From: Cunninghamia lanceolata
Lineage: Eukaryota; Streptophyta; Pinopsida; Cupressales; Cupressaceae
Length of the DNA: 64,000 nucleotides
Direction: 5' to 3'
NCBI GenBank assembly: GCA_027924645.1
Contig: BSBN01000213.1
Location: 28,894,501-28,958,500, forward strand
Shown here: in pieces, positions 24,346 to 36,029 of the stretch
Numbering within the stretch: the stretch's first letter is position 1
Layout of the letters: the number at the start of each line of letters is the position of its first letter
Notes under the pieces: generated by a model
Database searches by the model: none
What the model saw: only the letters and a program-made list of their open reading frames with translations
Told to the model about the DNA's origin: nothing
Translations under genes and position numbers: made by a program

Positions 24346-25130
24346 ATAGACTGAGGTTTTAGTACTTTTCTAGGGGAATCTGCTAACGCTAACCTTTTCG
24401 CAGGTGTTTGCTGGAGCTGTTTTGCAGGATAGGTTCGGGTTTAGTTCCATGTAGTTGCATCTAAATAGTTCACATTTCACTTTCTAAGGGATAGTCAAAT
24501 TGATGTTCATTCAAATCCTCATCTAGCTCTAATTAGGGAGAAAGTAACTGGATTATTTCTTGCTTGCATTGCAACACCTTCCAAGTTATTGCTATCTAAA
24601 ATTAAAATTGAACTCATCAATGATCTTGAGGTTAAAATGAACTATTGCTATGTCATGAGACCAAAACTTCAAAGTTAACTATCTCGTGCTACACGGTTTA
24701 AAACTGAACTCACCATTGATCTTGAGGTTAAAATGAACTATTGCTATATCATGAGACCAAAACTTCAAAGTTAACTATCTCGTGCTACGCGGATTTAAAA
24801 CTAAACTCACCATTGCTTTCTAGGGTTAAAACTCAACCAATGCTATCTTGCTAAAATCACTTCACAGTTCTGTGTTTGAATAGATTAGCCCATTTAGTTT
24901 TTCTAATTTTAACTAGGTTGGATTAATCAGTGTTTTCTGTGCTTGAGGAATGACAATAGGTTTATGCTCTCCCCTTTTCTGGGTGATCAGAGTACCAGAC
25001 TTGTCATTCTCTTTGTTTAACCTTTAGGAGGGGCCTGCCCTTAGATGCACGCTTGTCCAAGTGGGAATGACCCTGAGTGGTAACAGGCTAATGCCAAGCC
25101 CTACCAAGCCACTTAAAATAAATTGTGCTT

Positions 25131-25144
25131 GAGGTGAAAACTTC
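25131..25144 (+). promoter_or_regulatory. Leader hairpin with GAAA tetraloop
   Basis: GAGGT-GAAA-ACTTC can fold as a 5-bp stem (one G-U pair) with a GNRA-type loop, 32 bases before the conserved leader block. It is repeated at 32964-32977. A longer hairpin with the same loop precedes the same block at 51343 in another element. Confidence 0.45.
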
Positions 25145-25176
25145 CTGCAACAAGTGCTGTTATGTTACACCGACGG

Positions 25177-25265
25177 CCAACCTCCCCCAAAACCCTCTCA
25201 GGCGCAACCCTTTGAGGCTGGGAGACTCCATAACGGAAAGTAGTGCTGCCGCACGTGTAACCACT
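25177..25265 (+). promoter_or_regulatory. Conserved leader block (candidate structured RNA)
   Basis: Begins CCAACCTCCCCCAAAACCC and includes TCCATAAC, AGTAGTGCTGCC and a CCAC end. It is closely matched at 33009-33097 (copy in the same element) and at 51394-51485 in a different LTR element whose LTRs are unrelated by eye. It does not code in a consistent frame. Packaging, dimerisation or splicing are possible roles, not shown. Confidence 0.55.
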
Positions 25266-25524
25266 TGAACGGTTGCCCGCATTAAATACCTTTTGTTCTA
25301 GTGGCCCAAATCCCTTATAATCCATTTCTCGCCTAGGATTTTTGTGTTTGCTTTTGTTCGGTTTAGTCCAAAATAGAGTCGAAAAAACTATAAAAATAAT
25401 GAAAAACTACAAAATATTCTTTGTGCTTGCTGTTAATTCTTGATATCAGATCAGGAAGACCTTTTCCAGCCAAAAAATACCAAAAACAGGAGAAAAATCC
25501 AAAAATTTTGCCAAAAATATTAGA

Positions 25525-25735
25525 GCTGCGCATATACTCCTTTCTGCTGCGCATTTGTAGCGACTTGCTGCACCTTTGTAATGACTTGCTACGCATATAC
25601 ACTATTGTTGCGCATATACATACTGTTGTTGCGCATTTATACTTCACCAGAGCTACACATATAGTGAGACTTACGGCGCATTTGTCCATTTCTACTGCGC
25701 ATTTGTTTCGGCGCATATGCAACAATGAGCACTTG
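25525..25735 (+). repeat. GCGCAT minisatellite, 5' leader block 2
   Basis: About ten units of 16-24 bases such as GCTGCGCATATACTCCTTTC and GTTGCGCATATACA. Copied at 33368-33575. Confidence 0.85.
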
Positions 25736-25737
25736 CC

Positions 25738-26208
25738 CTATTTTTGAGAAAATATTTTCACTTGATTGGAGCACCCATTTCAGCCTAGTTTCACTTTCTG
25801 AGATCAGATCCAACCTTGCAGTCAGTCTTCATCCATTTCACCCAAGTCTCTCTGTTTCGTCAATCGTCCCATTCACTTTCTGTCCAAATCCCTCTTGTCC
25901 CAAAGTTAATCTATTCCATACCGGTTCGACATAGGTCCTTCTTCGTTTCATTAGTGAATTCACGTAAGCCTAGTAGGTCACAGTACCTTTGCTAGTAGTC
26001 TTGTTGAACGACTAAGCCCTACACAGTAAGACTGGTATCGACTACCCTTACTAGTGGCTAGCGTCTTGTGTCAACCGTCTTACTTGAAGTCATTGAGCGA
26101 GAAAATCGTTTGTCCAAGTCTTGTCCTAGATATCCCATTCACAACAGTCTCAGTCGGCACCTTGCCAAAATTTCTAATCCTAGTCCACTTCATCCCACCT
26201 CACTTTGC
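25738..26208 (+). other. Leader between minisatellite and gag
   Basis: Pyrimidine-rich non-coding DNA with no recognised motif. This part, together with gag and protease, is absent from the second unit of the element. Confidence 0.5.
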
Positions 26209-27716
26209 ATGGTTCTTACTCGATCCCAGTACAACAAGCAAATAGAAATGGCCGACTCATCCAATCACCTCGTCCCACCATGTGACAATGACAAAGAAAT
26301 TTCTCATGAAGAATTAGTAGCGCACATCCAAGATAGAAAATTCCAACGCCTGGTAGACAAGGTGCTCCTTTAAGACCCCCATAAATACTTCCATCATCTT
26401 GCTAGTCTCGAAATCAAACTCCCCGCAAACTTTGACATAAGCTCCATCATGGAAAATGGAGACAATGATCATGAGTGGAGGTGTGATGATCATGAGAGAG
26501 GCACGAATGACATAGTCCCGCATGCAAATGATAGAGGAAAGAATCCCATAGATCAAAATGCTCCTATGGAGGACGTGAGACAACAAATCGAAAGTCTAAA
26601 GAAAGAAATATCCAACCTTAAGACCGGTACAAGTTCCAAGCACTACTCTTTGGAAGATATAGCTCCATATCCTTTTGACAAAAGTTTGGTCATGAAACCC
26701 TTCCCTTATCAGTTCGGAGTCCCAAAGTTCGACAAATACAAAGGGAAGGGGGACCCTAGAGATCATATCCGGGAATTCAATGCCGCATGTTTAGAAGTAG
26801 CTCACAACGAGACCTACTCGATGAGATTGTTCCCAAGATCTTTAGGTGGTCAAGCTATGGAGTGGTTCTCACGCCTCCCACCAGGAATCAAAACTTTTGA
26901 TGAACTTGTCAATAAATTTATAACGCACTTCTCTTACAACATAGAACACGAGGTATCTATGCTAGATCTATGCAACACCAAACAAAAGAGTGGTGAGTCA
27001 TTTGCCACCTTCTTACAATGATGGAGACAGCTAGCTAGTAAGTGTTCTTATGATATACCTGAGAAGCAACTATTGGAAATGTTTGTCCACAATTTGAATA
27101 CTGATCTTAGCTATCAAATTCAGATACAATGCCCTACATCATTCTCAAAAGTCATCGAAATGGGCTTATTCATCGAAAAGGCTATGATCACTAAAGGAGC
27201 TATCAAGCTATACAAGGACACGCCTAATTCCAATTACACAACAGATAAATCCAAGTTTTGGACCAAGAACAAGAATGTGGTCAACGATGGGGTAGTTGAT
27301 GCCAAGGTGGCAGCTCCTAAACAACAACCCATATTCACTCTTAAGGGAGAAACAAACAATGGTGCACTCAACAAACCACCCTCTCGGGAGCCTAGACCTT
27401 GGTTCAATTCAAATCCAAGGAGAAAATTCACACCGTTGGGTGAGTCTCAAGAATCTGCACTAAGGAAGTTGTTGGCTAACAATGAAATTTCTCTACCGCC
27501 AACAAGTGATTACGAGCCTATAGTCAAACCTCCCTACTGGAAGGACACAGACTATTGTGAATATCATCGAGGAAGGGGACATACAACTAACAACTGTATC
27601 TGCCTCAAAAATGTCATACAGGATATACTGGATCAGAATCAGGGAGGAACACAACAGCATACCTCCAATGAAACTCATGTGGCGTACAGGGATCCACTTC
27701 TTAATCATAATAGGCC
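26209..27716 (+). pseudogene. gag: Tat-type gag with zinc knuckle
   Basis: The start is placed at the ATG of MVLTRSQYNKQ, because plant gag proteins often begin MVxTRS. The same frame then runs through an acidic/coiled N-terminal part, the capsid domain (YQFGVPKFDKYKGKGDPRDH, SLGGQAMEWFSRLP, FDELVNKFITHF), a linker, and a zinc-knuckle-like CEYHRGRGHTTNNC at about 27556-27597. Two in-frame stops interrupt it: TAA at 26371 and TGA at 27019. The second sits in FLQ*WRQLA, where the family has Arg, so CGA to TGA is likely. At about 27717 the frame shifts by one base inside an Asn-rich linker into the protease. Gag forms the particle and binds element RNA. Confidence 0.9.
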
Positions 27717-28560
27717 AATAACAACCACAACAATAACAACCATGGCCACAACAACGGCAGTAACAATAACGACAACATTAATCACAACCGGTCAAATCAG
27801 AACAGTGGGACGAGTAATGCTAACTATGCAAGTGTTCCATTTGATTACACCATAAACTGCATTTCTGAGCATATTCCACAGGTCAATGTCATTTCACCCA
27901 ACCAACAACCAGGACCTAATCGAACTGGTTGTAGTATAATTACCCACAGTGGTAAAGTCACGCTCAATACCGTTCCTCCAAGGTCATCATCATCTCCATC
28001 CACCTTCCGTCAGTACAATGTCATCGACCAGTTACAGAAAAGTCTGGCTCACATTTCCATATTGGAGCTATTGCGTCTATCTCCTTCTCATAAGGAGATT
28101 CTTGAGAAAGCCTTAGTGGAAACCATTGTCCCCACTAACTTGGCTCAAGAGAAGTTCCAGACAATGGTAGGCAATCTGACATCCTCCAATTCCACATCGT
28201 TTACTGAGCAAGATGACCTTTATGTATCTCAACCCCACAACACCCCTCTACACATTGTCGCATTCATACACAAGCACCGCATCAAGAGGGTTCTCATTGA
28301 TGGGGGTGCCGGTTTAAATATTTGCACATTGAAGCTAGTCTTTGCACTAGGGTTCTCTGAACAAGCAGTTGATCCAAGGAGGAAAATTACCATCAAAGCA
28401 TATGACGAGGAAGAAAGAACCACAAAGGAAACAGTTGTCCTACCCATTCAAGTGGGACCGGTAATAAAAGATGTGTTGTGTCAAGTCCTTGATAGGGAAC
28501 TTGCTTATAATATCCTACTAGGGAGACCATGGATTCACGCCATGAAGGCTGTCCCCTCAA
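27717..28560 (+). pseudogene. pro: Tat-type aspartic protease
   Basis: The frame, shifted relative to gag, begins with an Asn/His/Gly-rich linker. A Lys/Ser-rich part follows, then the protease: RVLIDGGAGLNIC at about 28288-28326 with the catalytic Asp in the D-G-G-x-x-L-N form of this group, then AYNILLGRPWIHAM near 28504-28545 as the C-terminal I-L-G-R-x-W motif. At about 28560 one base appears lost in AVPST, and the expected continuation (LHQCIKFPHNGK) is in the next frame. It would cut the polyprotein into gag, protease, RT and RNase H. Confidence 0.85.
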
Positions 28561-29890
28561 CCTACATCAATGCATCAAGTTCCCGCATAATGGCAAGCAG
28601 GTCACCATTCAACTCGACCCTGACCCCTACCAACACTGCAATTCTTTCTATGCAAAACCCGAATGTGTCATACCCAACAATAGAGCATACATTTCCCCAA
28701 CCTTGCACCAGGACCATACTGCTGAAGTTTCTTCCTCAAGACCCAAAGCCCAGAAGGTTACCATAAAAGAAACCAGAGTGGGAGAATACTCAATTGAGCA
28801 TAGTCTCAATCTTGCCACATTGCCTTTATCTCCTAAATCTTTTGGCCAACCAAGACATTTTCCAAAGCCATCTGCTCCTCCCGAAACCCCCGCAACTCCC
28901 TTTGTAAAATGGGGAACCTTATCTGATGAATCGGAGGAACGAGATCTCCTGCAATGGCTTTATGTTGAAGAAGAAAACACACCCCAAGCCCCGCCTAGAC
29001 TTCCAACAGAACTCTATGGGTGAGGTGAGACTATTCTACACAGAATGGGGTACGAAGGACAAGGCCCCATCGGCCTCAGAAAAGAAGGAATCACTGAACC
29101 TATTCAACCTTCTTCATCTTCATCGGCTAGAAACACAAGTGGCCTAGGATACAAAGGCAAGGGTAAAGCCAAGGAAAATGCTTGTCTTGTAGAAACAATC
29201 CAAACACTCCAAGTGGATAGCGACACAGATTCAGATGATTCAAATGAGTATGAGTGGGACGAGCTAACAGAGCACTCCTACGATGACGAAGAAGTTGACA
29301 CCATCCAAACTCTTAGCCTCTACCATGAGGGACAAACGCAACGAGACAGACCACTGGAGTCTGATTTGCCCCTCCCTGAGATTATGGCTTTCGAGGAAAG
29401 TTCAAATTCCATTGCAATAAACAACTTGGAGGAAGGTACCACCTGGAACACTACCCCCACCGATGCTCCTAACATTTCCATTCACACCATCAATAAATCA
29501 GGTCTATCATCCGACTCCCTTCCCCTCTTGCACCCTGAGCTTATTGACTGGGATCTGCAAGGAACTCCCCAACTAGATATGTTCCAAAACGACGATGCTT
29601 ACATCGATTATATGGAACTTAGGGACCACTTACCCAAGGGAGATCATAAGGCTGGTTTTGCTATCGAACTGAATACCATGGCTTACTTCGGGGAGGGTGC
29701 CAAGCCTTCCAGTTGCAAAAACATCAAGATCAAAAATGGATCTGACAGTGAAAACCGCCTTGCGGCAGTGTCAGATCACAAAATAGTAAAAAGAAAGGAT
29801 GCATCTAACGGTGAAAACCCAACTGTGGCACCTGACGATGGAATGCTTGACTCTCTCCCTAGTAATATGTACCAGGAAAGGTCATAGATT
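28561..29890 (+). pseudogene. Protease-RT linker with G-patch-like motif
   Basis: This frame continues from LHQCIKFPHNGK through a Pro/Ser-rich stretch to LYG*GETIL, where a TGA at 29021 interrupts. Then HRMGYEGQGPIGLRKEG and TSGLGYKGKGK (about 29039-29160) resemble a G-patch (Gly-rich RNA-binding) segment, as known downstream of the protease in several plant Tat elements. A long acidic Asp/Ser/Glu-rich spacer (VDSDTDSDDSNEYEWDEL) leads to the RT. A TAG at 29885 lies just before the RT frame. All of it is in the same frame as the RT. Confidence 0.7.
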
Positions 29891-31177
29891 GTGGTGGAGC
29901 CGACAGAGCCCGTGAATATTGGAACCGAAGAGCAGCCCAAGATTATCCACTTTGCCAAATCTCTCACACCACCAGAGAAAACTAGGTTTGTACCATTCTT
30001 TAAGAAGAAGAGAGGCAGCTTTGCTTGGTCATATGCAGACATGCCAGGTTTGGACCCAAACCTAATTCTACATCATTTGCCATTGGATCCAAGAGTAAAA
30101 CCAGTAAAGCAGAAGCTGAGAAAAATGCATCCTCACATAGCACTTTTGGTCAAAGAAGAACTCAAAAAATTGTTAGATGTGGGGTTCATCAGAGCCATAG
30201 ATTACCCAGAATGGATATCCAACATTGTGCCAGTGTCTAAACCATATGGCCGAGTTCGACTATGCAATGATTTTCGAGACTTAAACAAAGCATGCCGCAA
30301 GGATGACTTTCCATTGCCAAACATCGATATCATAGTCGACCTAACTACAGGACATACAATGCTATCACTCATGGACGGATTCTCAGGGTATAATCAAATC
30401 AAAATAGCACCAGAGGATCAACACAAAACAGCTTTTACTTGCCCATTGGGTACCTTTTACTGGAATGTCATGCCTTTTGGGCTGAAAAATGTAGGTGCTA
30501 CATATCAACAGGCCATGACAACTATATTCCATGACATGATGCATGTAACTATGGAGGACTATGTTGACGATATCTTAGCAAAATCTCTCACAAGGGATTC
30601 ACATCTGGATGTCCTAGAAAAAGTCTTTCGATGGTTGGACCAATTCCAAGTCAAACTAAACCTGAAGAAATGTGTGTTTGGGGTAACTTCAGGCAAGCTG
30701 CTAGGCTTCATTGTGTCGGCAAACGGAATAGAGGTAGACCCTGCCAAGGTCAAAGCTATAATGGACATGCCACCGCCCAAGACTCTAACTCAGTTGAGAT
30801 CCTTACAGGGCAAGCTGCAGGCCATCCGCAGGTTCATATCACAGCTGGCAGACAAGTGCCAACCTTTCAGCCACCTCCTGCATAAGAACATTCCATTTAA
30901 ATGGGATGAACGGTGTGAAGAAGTATTCAACAAGCTAAAGGAGTACCTTATGAATCCACCCATACTCATGCCTCTGATCCAAGGAAAACCTTTAATTCTC
31001 TACATATCGGCTACACCTACCGCTCTTGGAGCTCTTCTAGCGCAGCAAGATTACGAGAACAAAGAAAGAGCTGTATACTACATCAGTTGAACCTTAGTGG
31101 GCTATGAGTTGCAATACTCACAAGTGGAAAGATCATGCCTTGCGGTAGTTTTTGCTTCACAAAATTTCTGACATTAC
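29891..31177 (+). pseudogene. pol: Reverse transcriptase and degenerate RNase H, unit 1
   Basis: RT motifs in order: PKIIHFAKSLTPPEKTRFVP; VRLCNDFRDLNKACRKDDFP; LSLMDGFSGYNQIKIAPEDQ (first catalytic Asp); CPLGTFYWNVMPFGLKNVGA; and EDYVDDILAKS with the YVDD box at 30560-30571. Next comes the Tat-style first RNase H (LYISATPTALGALLAQQDY), in which the first catalytic Asp is replaced by Ser, as usual for this degenerate domain. A TGA at 31088 (YIS*TLVGYELQYS) and a TGA near 31169 interrupt. The second unit has Arg at both places, so these are CGA or CGG to TGA changes. It copies element RNA into DNA. Confidence 0.93.
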
Positions 31178-31918
31178 ATGTTGGCACATCCTATCAAACT
31201 CATTGCAAAAATCGACCCATTGAAGTATCTCTTCAGCAAAGCAGCTCTCACAGGTCGACTAGCAAAGTGGGTAATGCTTCTCAGTGAATATGACATAGAA
31301 TATGTGGACAGAAAAGCCATCAAGGGACAAATCATAGTTGACCAACTGGCCGATGCACCATTACAAGACACCTCACCAATGCAGTTTGAGTTTCTTGATG
31401 AGTCTTTATTCACTCTATCAACATCTCCTTGGAAACTCTACTTCGACGGGTCTTACACCAACCATGGATTAGGGGCGGGTATCCTGTTTATCACCCCCCA
31501 AGGCGACACAATTTTGAAATCCTACCGGTTGTTATTTCCATGCACAAACAACATAGCGGAATATGAAGCCTTGGTCATTGGTCTCAAGATGGCCACTGAG
31601 TGAAAAATCTAAGCACTACATGTCTACGGTGATTCTCAGCTTATCATCAATCAGGTCAACGATGAGTATCAAACCAAAGATGAGAAGCTCATCCCATACA
31701 AACGGATGGTCGATGACTTTAAAGAACACTTTGGGACCATCTCCTTCGAGCAAATACCCAGGATAGAGAACAAAGCAGCAGATGCAATGGCTACCATAGC
31801 CTCTCTTCTAGAAATACCCGAATATGAGTCACGGTATGAGTTCTTAGTGGAAACCATCCGGCAACCGGCTTATGATCTCCTTGAGACCCATTCCATCTAC
31901 CTTCTAGTCGGATCTGAT
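31178..31918 (+). pseudogene. Second (archaeal-like) RNase H, unit 1
   Basis: Continues the same frame with the connection AKWVMLLSEYDIEYVDRKAI and then a second RNase H: WKLYFDGSYTNHGLGAGILF (Asp at 31445-31447), NNIAEYEALVIGLKMA (Glu) and YGDSQLIINQVNDEY (Asp). This tandem RNase H is a mark of the Tat lineage. Two stops, TGA and TAA, replace Trp and Gln of the second unit near 31603 and 31612. The frame continues through RIENKAADAMATIASLLE to about 31918, where the sequence jumps to a second 5' leader. The integrase that should follow is missing. Confidence 0.88.
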
Positions 31919-31933
31919 TCACCTTTTTGTAGC

Positions 31934-33582
31934 GCTTCCATTCCTTCTGCGCTTCTGTGTATTCTTACTGCGCTTTTGCGCACTGTTACGGCGCTTCTGT
32001 CATTACTGCGCATCTGTTCATTTGTGCTGCACTTTTGAACACTGTTACGGTGCATTCATTATTATTGCGCATTTATTCTTTTTCACAGTGCATACATGTA
32101 ATGTTACGGCGCATTCATAGTTGTTGCGCTTCTATTGATTATTTCTGCACATATAATCACTGAAGCTGTGCTTCTATAATAGACTGAGGTTTTAGTACTT
32201 TTCTAAGGGAATCTACTAACGCTAACCTTTTCGCAGGTGTTTGTTGGAGCTGTTTTGTAGGATAGGTTCGGGTTTAGTTCCATGTAGTTGCATCTAAATA
32301 GTTCACATTTCACTTTCTAAGAGATAGTAAAATTGATGTTCATTCAAATCCTCATCTAGCTCTAATTAGGGAGAAAGTAACTAGATTATTTCTTGCTTGC
32401 ATTGCAACACCTTCCAAGTTATTGCTATCTAAGATTAAAATTGAACTCATCAATGATCTTGAGGTTAAAATGAACTATTGCTATGTCGTGAGACCAAAAC
32501 TTCAAAGTTAACTATCTCGTGCTACGCGGTTTAAAACTGAACTCACCATTGATCTTGAGGTTAAAATGAACTATTGCTATATCGTGAGACCAAAACTTCA
32601 AAGTTAAATATCTCGTGCTACGCGGATTTAAAACTAAACTCACCATTGCTTTCTGGGGTTAAAACTCAACCAATGCTATCTTGCTAAAATCACTTCAAAG
32701 TTCTGTGTTTGAATAGATTAGCCCATTTAGTTTTTCTAATTTTAACTAGGTTGGATTAATCAATGTTTTCTGTGCTTGACGAATAACAATAGGTTTATGC
32801 TCTCCCCTTTTCTGGGTGATCAGAGTACCAGACTTGTCATTCTCTTTGTTTAACCTTTAGGAGGGGCCTGCTCTTGGATGCACGCTTGTCCAAGTGGGAA
32901 TGACCCTGAGTGGTAACAGGCTAACGCCAAGCCCTACCAAGCCACTTAAAATAAATTGTGCTTGAGGTGAAAACTTCCTGCAACAATGCTGTTATGTTAC
33001 ACCGACAGCCAACCTCCCCCAAAACCCTCTCAGGCGCAACCCTTTGAGGCTAGGAGACTCCATAACGGAGAGTAGTGCCGCCACACGTGTAACCACTTGA
33101 ACGGTTGCCCGCATTAAATACCTTTTGTTCTAGTGACCCAAATCCATTATAATCCATTTCTCACCTAGGATTTTTGTGCTTGCTTTTGTTCGGTTTAGTC
33201 CAAAATAGAGTTGAAAAAACTACAAAAACAATGAAAAACTACAAAATATTCTTTGTGCTTGCTGTGTTTTCTCGCTGTTAATTCATAATATCAGATCAAG
33301 AAGACCTTTTCCAGCTAAAAAATACCAAAAATAGGAGAAAAATCCAAAAATTTTGCCAAAAATATCAGAGCTGCGCATATACTCCTTTCTGCTACGCATT
33401 TGTAGTGACTTGTTGCGCCTTTGTAACGACTTGTTGCGCATATACACTATTGTTGCGCATATACATATTGTTGCTGCGCATTTATACTTCACCAGAGCTG
33501 TGCATATACTGAGACTTACGGCACATTTGTCCATTTCTACTGCACATTTGTTTCGGCGCATATGCGACAGTGAGCACTTGCC
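31934..33582 (+). repeat. Second copy of the 5' leader inside the element
   Basis: Collinear with 24101-25737 in the same orientation, including both GCGCAT minisatellites, the 96-bp tandem pair, the tetraloop hairpin (32964-32977) and the conserved block (33009-33097). The left junction falls in a region where both parents read CTTT-rich DNA. The right junction is at GCC, shared by the end of the leader (25735-25737) and the start of the RT piece (29935-29937). Confidence 0.95.
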
Positions 33583-34819
33583 TAAGATTATCCACTTTGC
33601 CAAATCTCTCACACCACCAGAGAAAACAAGGTTTGTACCATTCTTTAAGAAGAAGAGAGGCAGCTTTGCTTGGTCATATGCAGACATGCCAGGGTTGGAC
33701 CCAAACCTAATTCTACATCATTTGCCATTGGATCCAGGAGTAAAACCAGTAAAGCAGAAGCTGAGAAAAATGCATCCTCACATAGCACTTTTGGTCAAAG
33801 AAGAACTCAAAAAATTGTTAGATGTGGGGTTCATCAGAGCCATAGATTACCCAGAATGGATATCCAACATTGTGCCAATGTCTAAACCAGATGGCCAGGT
33901 TCGACTATGCAATGATTTTCGAGACTTAAACAAGCATGCTACAAGGATGACTTTCCATTGCCAAACATTGATATCATAGTCGACCTAATTGCAGGACATA
34001 CAATGCTATCACTCATGGACAGATTCTCAGGGTATAATCAAATCAAAATAGCACCAGAGGACCAACACAAGACAGCATTCACTTGCCCATGGGGTACCTT
34101 TTACTAGAATGTCATGCCATTTGGGCTGAAAAATGTAGGTGCCACATATCAAAGAGCTATGACTACTATATTTCATGACATGATGCATGTAACTATGGAA
34201 GACTATGTCGACGATATCCTAGCAAAGTCTCTCACAAGGGATTCACACTTGGATGTACTAGAAAAAGTTTTTCAAAGGTTGGACCAATTCCAAGTCAAGC
34301 TGAACCCAAAGAAATGTGTGTTTGGGGTAACTTTAGGCAAGCTGCTAGGCTTCACCGTGTCGGCAAATGAAATAGAGGTAGACCCAGCCAAGGTCAAAGC
34401 TATAATGGACATGCCACCACCCAAGACTCTAACTCAGTTGAGATCCTTACAGGGCAAGCTACAGGCCATCCGTAGATTCATATCACAGCTGGCAGACAAG
34501 TGCCACCCTTTTAGCCATCTCCTACATAAGAACATTCCATTTAGGTGGGATGAGCGGTGTGAAGAGGCATTCAACAAGCTAAAGGAGTACCTTATGAATC
34601 CACCCATTCTCATGCCTCCGATCCAAGGAAAGCCTCTAATTCTCTACATATCGGGTACCCCTACTGCTCTTGGAGCTCTTCTAGCGCAACAAGATTACGA
34701 GAACAAGGAAAGAGCCATGTACTACATCAGTCGAACCTTAGTGGGCTATGAGTTGCAATACTCACAAGTAGAAAGATGATGTCTCGCAGTAGTTTTTGCT
34801 TCACAAAAACTCCGGCATT
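33583..34819 (+). pseudogene. pol: Reverse transcriptase and degenerate RNase H, unit 2
   Basis: Starts at PKIIHFAKSL and is collinear with unit 1. A one-base loss in an A-run at about 33931 (LNK-HATRM instead of LNKACRKDDF) shifts the frame. A TAG at about 34106 replaces the Trp of FYWNVMPFGL. YVDD is intact at 34204-34215. The first RNase H keeps Arg where unit 1 has a stop (YISRTLVGYELQYSQVER) and then has its own TGA at 34778. Because the leader minisatellite is open in the same frame, a chimeric frame (33353-33979) joins leader-derived codons to the RT. I do not think it is a real fusion gene. Confidence 0.92.
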
Positions 34820-35343
34820 ACATGCTTGCACACCTAATTAAGCTCATTGCAAAAATAGACCCATTGAAGTATCTTCTCAGCAAAGCTGCTCTCACAGGTT
34901 GCCTAGCAAAGTGGGTAATGCTTCTCAGTGAGTATGACATCAAATATGTGGATAGAAAAGCCATCAAAGGACAAATCATAGCTGACCAACTAGCCGATGC
35001 ACCGTTGCAAGACAACAAGCCCATGCAGTTTGAGTTTCCCGATGAGTCCTTATTCACTATATCAACATCTTCTTGGAAACTCTACTTCGATGGGTCTTAC
35101 ACAAACCATGGATCGGGGGCAGGCATCCTGTTTATAACCCCCCAAGGTGACACAATTCCAAAGTCTTACCGTTTGTTATTTCCATGCACCAATAACATAG
35201 TGGAGTATGAAGCCTTGGTGATTGGTCTTAAGATGGCAATTGAGTGGAAAATCCAAGAACTACATGTCTACGGTGATTCTCAGCTTATCATATCCCATAC
35301 AATCCTCATTACCCAAACTATGCAGAGTAACATTATCAAATGA
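34820..35343 (+). pseudogene. Second RNase H, unit 2, C-terminally truncated
   Basis: Open frame with AKWVMLLSEYDIKYVDRKAI, WKLYFDGSYTNHGSGAGILF, NNIVEYEALVIGLKMAIEWK and YGDSQLII. Catalytic Asp, Glu and Asp are all present. Homology with unit 1 ends at about 35291, right after DSQLII. The last codons are unrelated, so the final helix is lost and no integrase follows. Confidence 0.85.
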
Positions 35344-36029
35344 AGTTTCTAAGTCATTCTATCACAACCATTCTTCTATCTATCATGTCATTCTTGTGTT
35401 GATAGAGTACATTTGGACATCACAAAAACAAAGCATATAGGAGCATATCATATCATATGTAGGGCTAGTCATGAACATGATTAAGTCAGTGGAATACATC
35501 ATCCAATGCATTAGGTCATCAATACATCAGCATTACATCACATCTTAAAGCACAGAAAATCAAAAAACAACATAGCTAAGTGCATCGCATACAAAGCTGC
35601 ATCATCACATAGAAATCATATTACATTTGCATTCATTTGAAACATTAGATCATATAGACATCCCATAACATCATACACAAAGCTGCATCATCACATAGAA
35701 ATCATGTTACATATGCATACATTCGAAGCACTAAATCATATAGACATCATATAGCATCATATCAAAAAAAGCATCTCATATAGCATCGGATAGACCATCT
35801 AAGTCTACACATACATCACACCATACAATAGAAGTAAATCATCATCTCATAACATATGCCATAGATACAAAGCTGCATCATCATATATACTATCATATAA
35901 GAAGTCCAAATGTACAATATCACCATCTCTCTCTCTGAATCAAAATGTCATATACAATATACATCCAAATGGATGGTGATACATGTCCCAAAATGTACAA
36001 AATCCGGTCTATGTCTATCCCTGCTGCTG
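35344..36029 (+). other. 3' non-coding region with 86-bp imperfect repeats
   Basis: Rich in CATCATA wording. ACAAAGCTGCATCATCA starts near 35591, 35677 and 35877, the first two 86 bp apart. No gene is seen. Confidence 0.6.

Larger units (their letters stand above)
24346..25524 (+). other. Leader, non-coding, with 96-bp tandem pair
   Basis: No gene is seen. A tandem pair of period about 96 bp ('gatcttgaggttaaaatgaactattgctat') lies at about 24608-24800. It contains the conserved leader hairpin and block listed separately. It is copied at 31934-33340. Confidence 0.7.
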
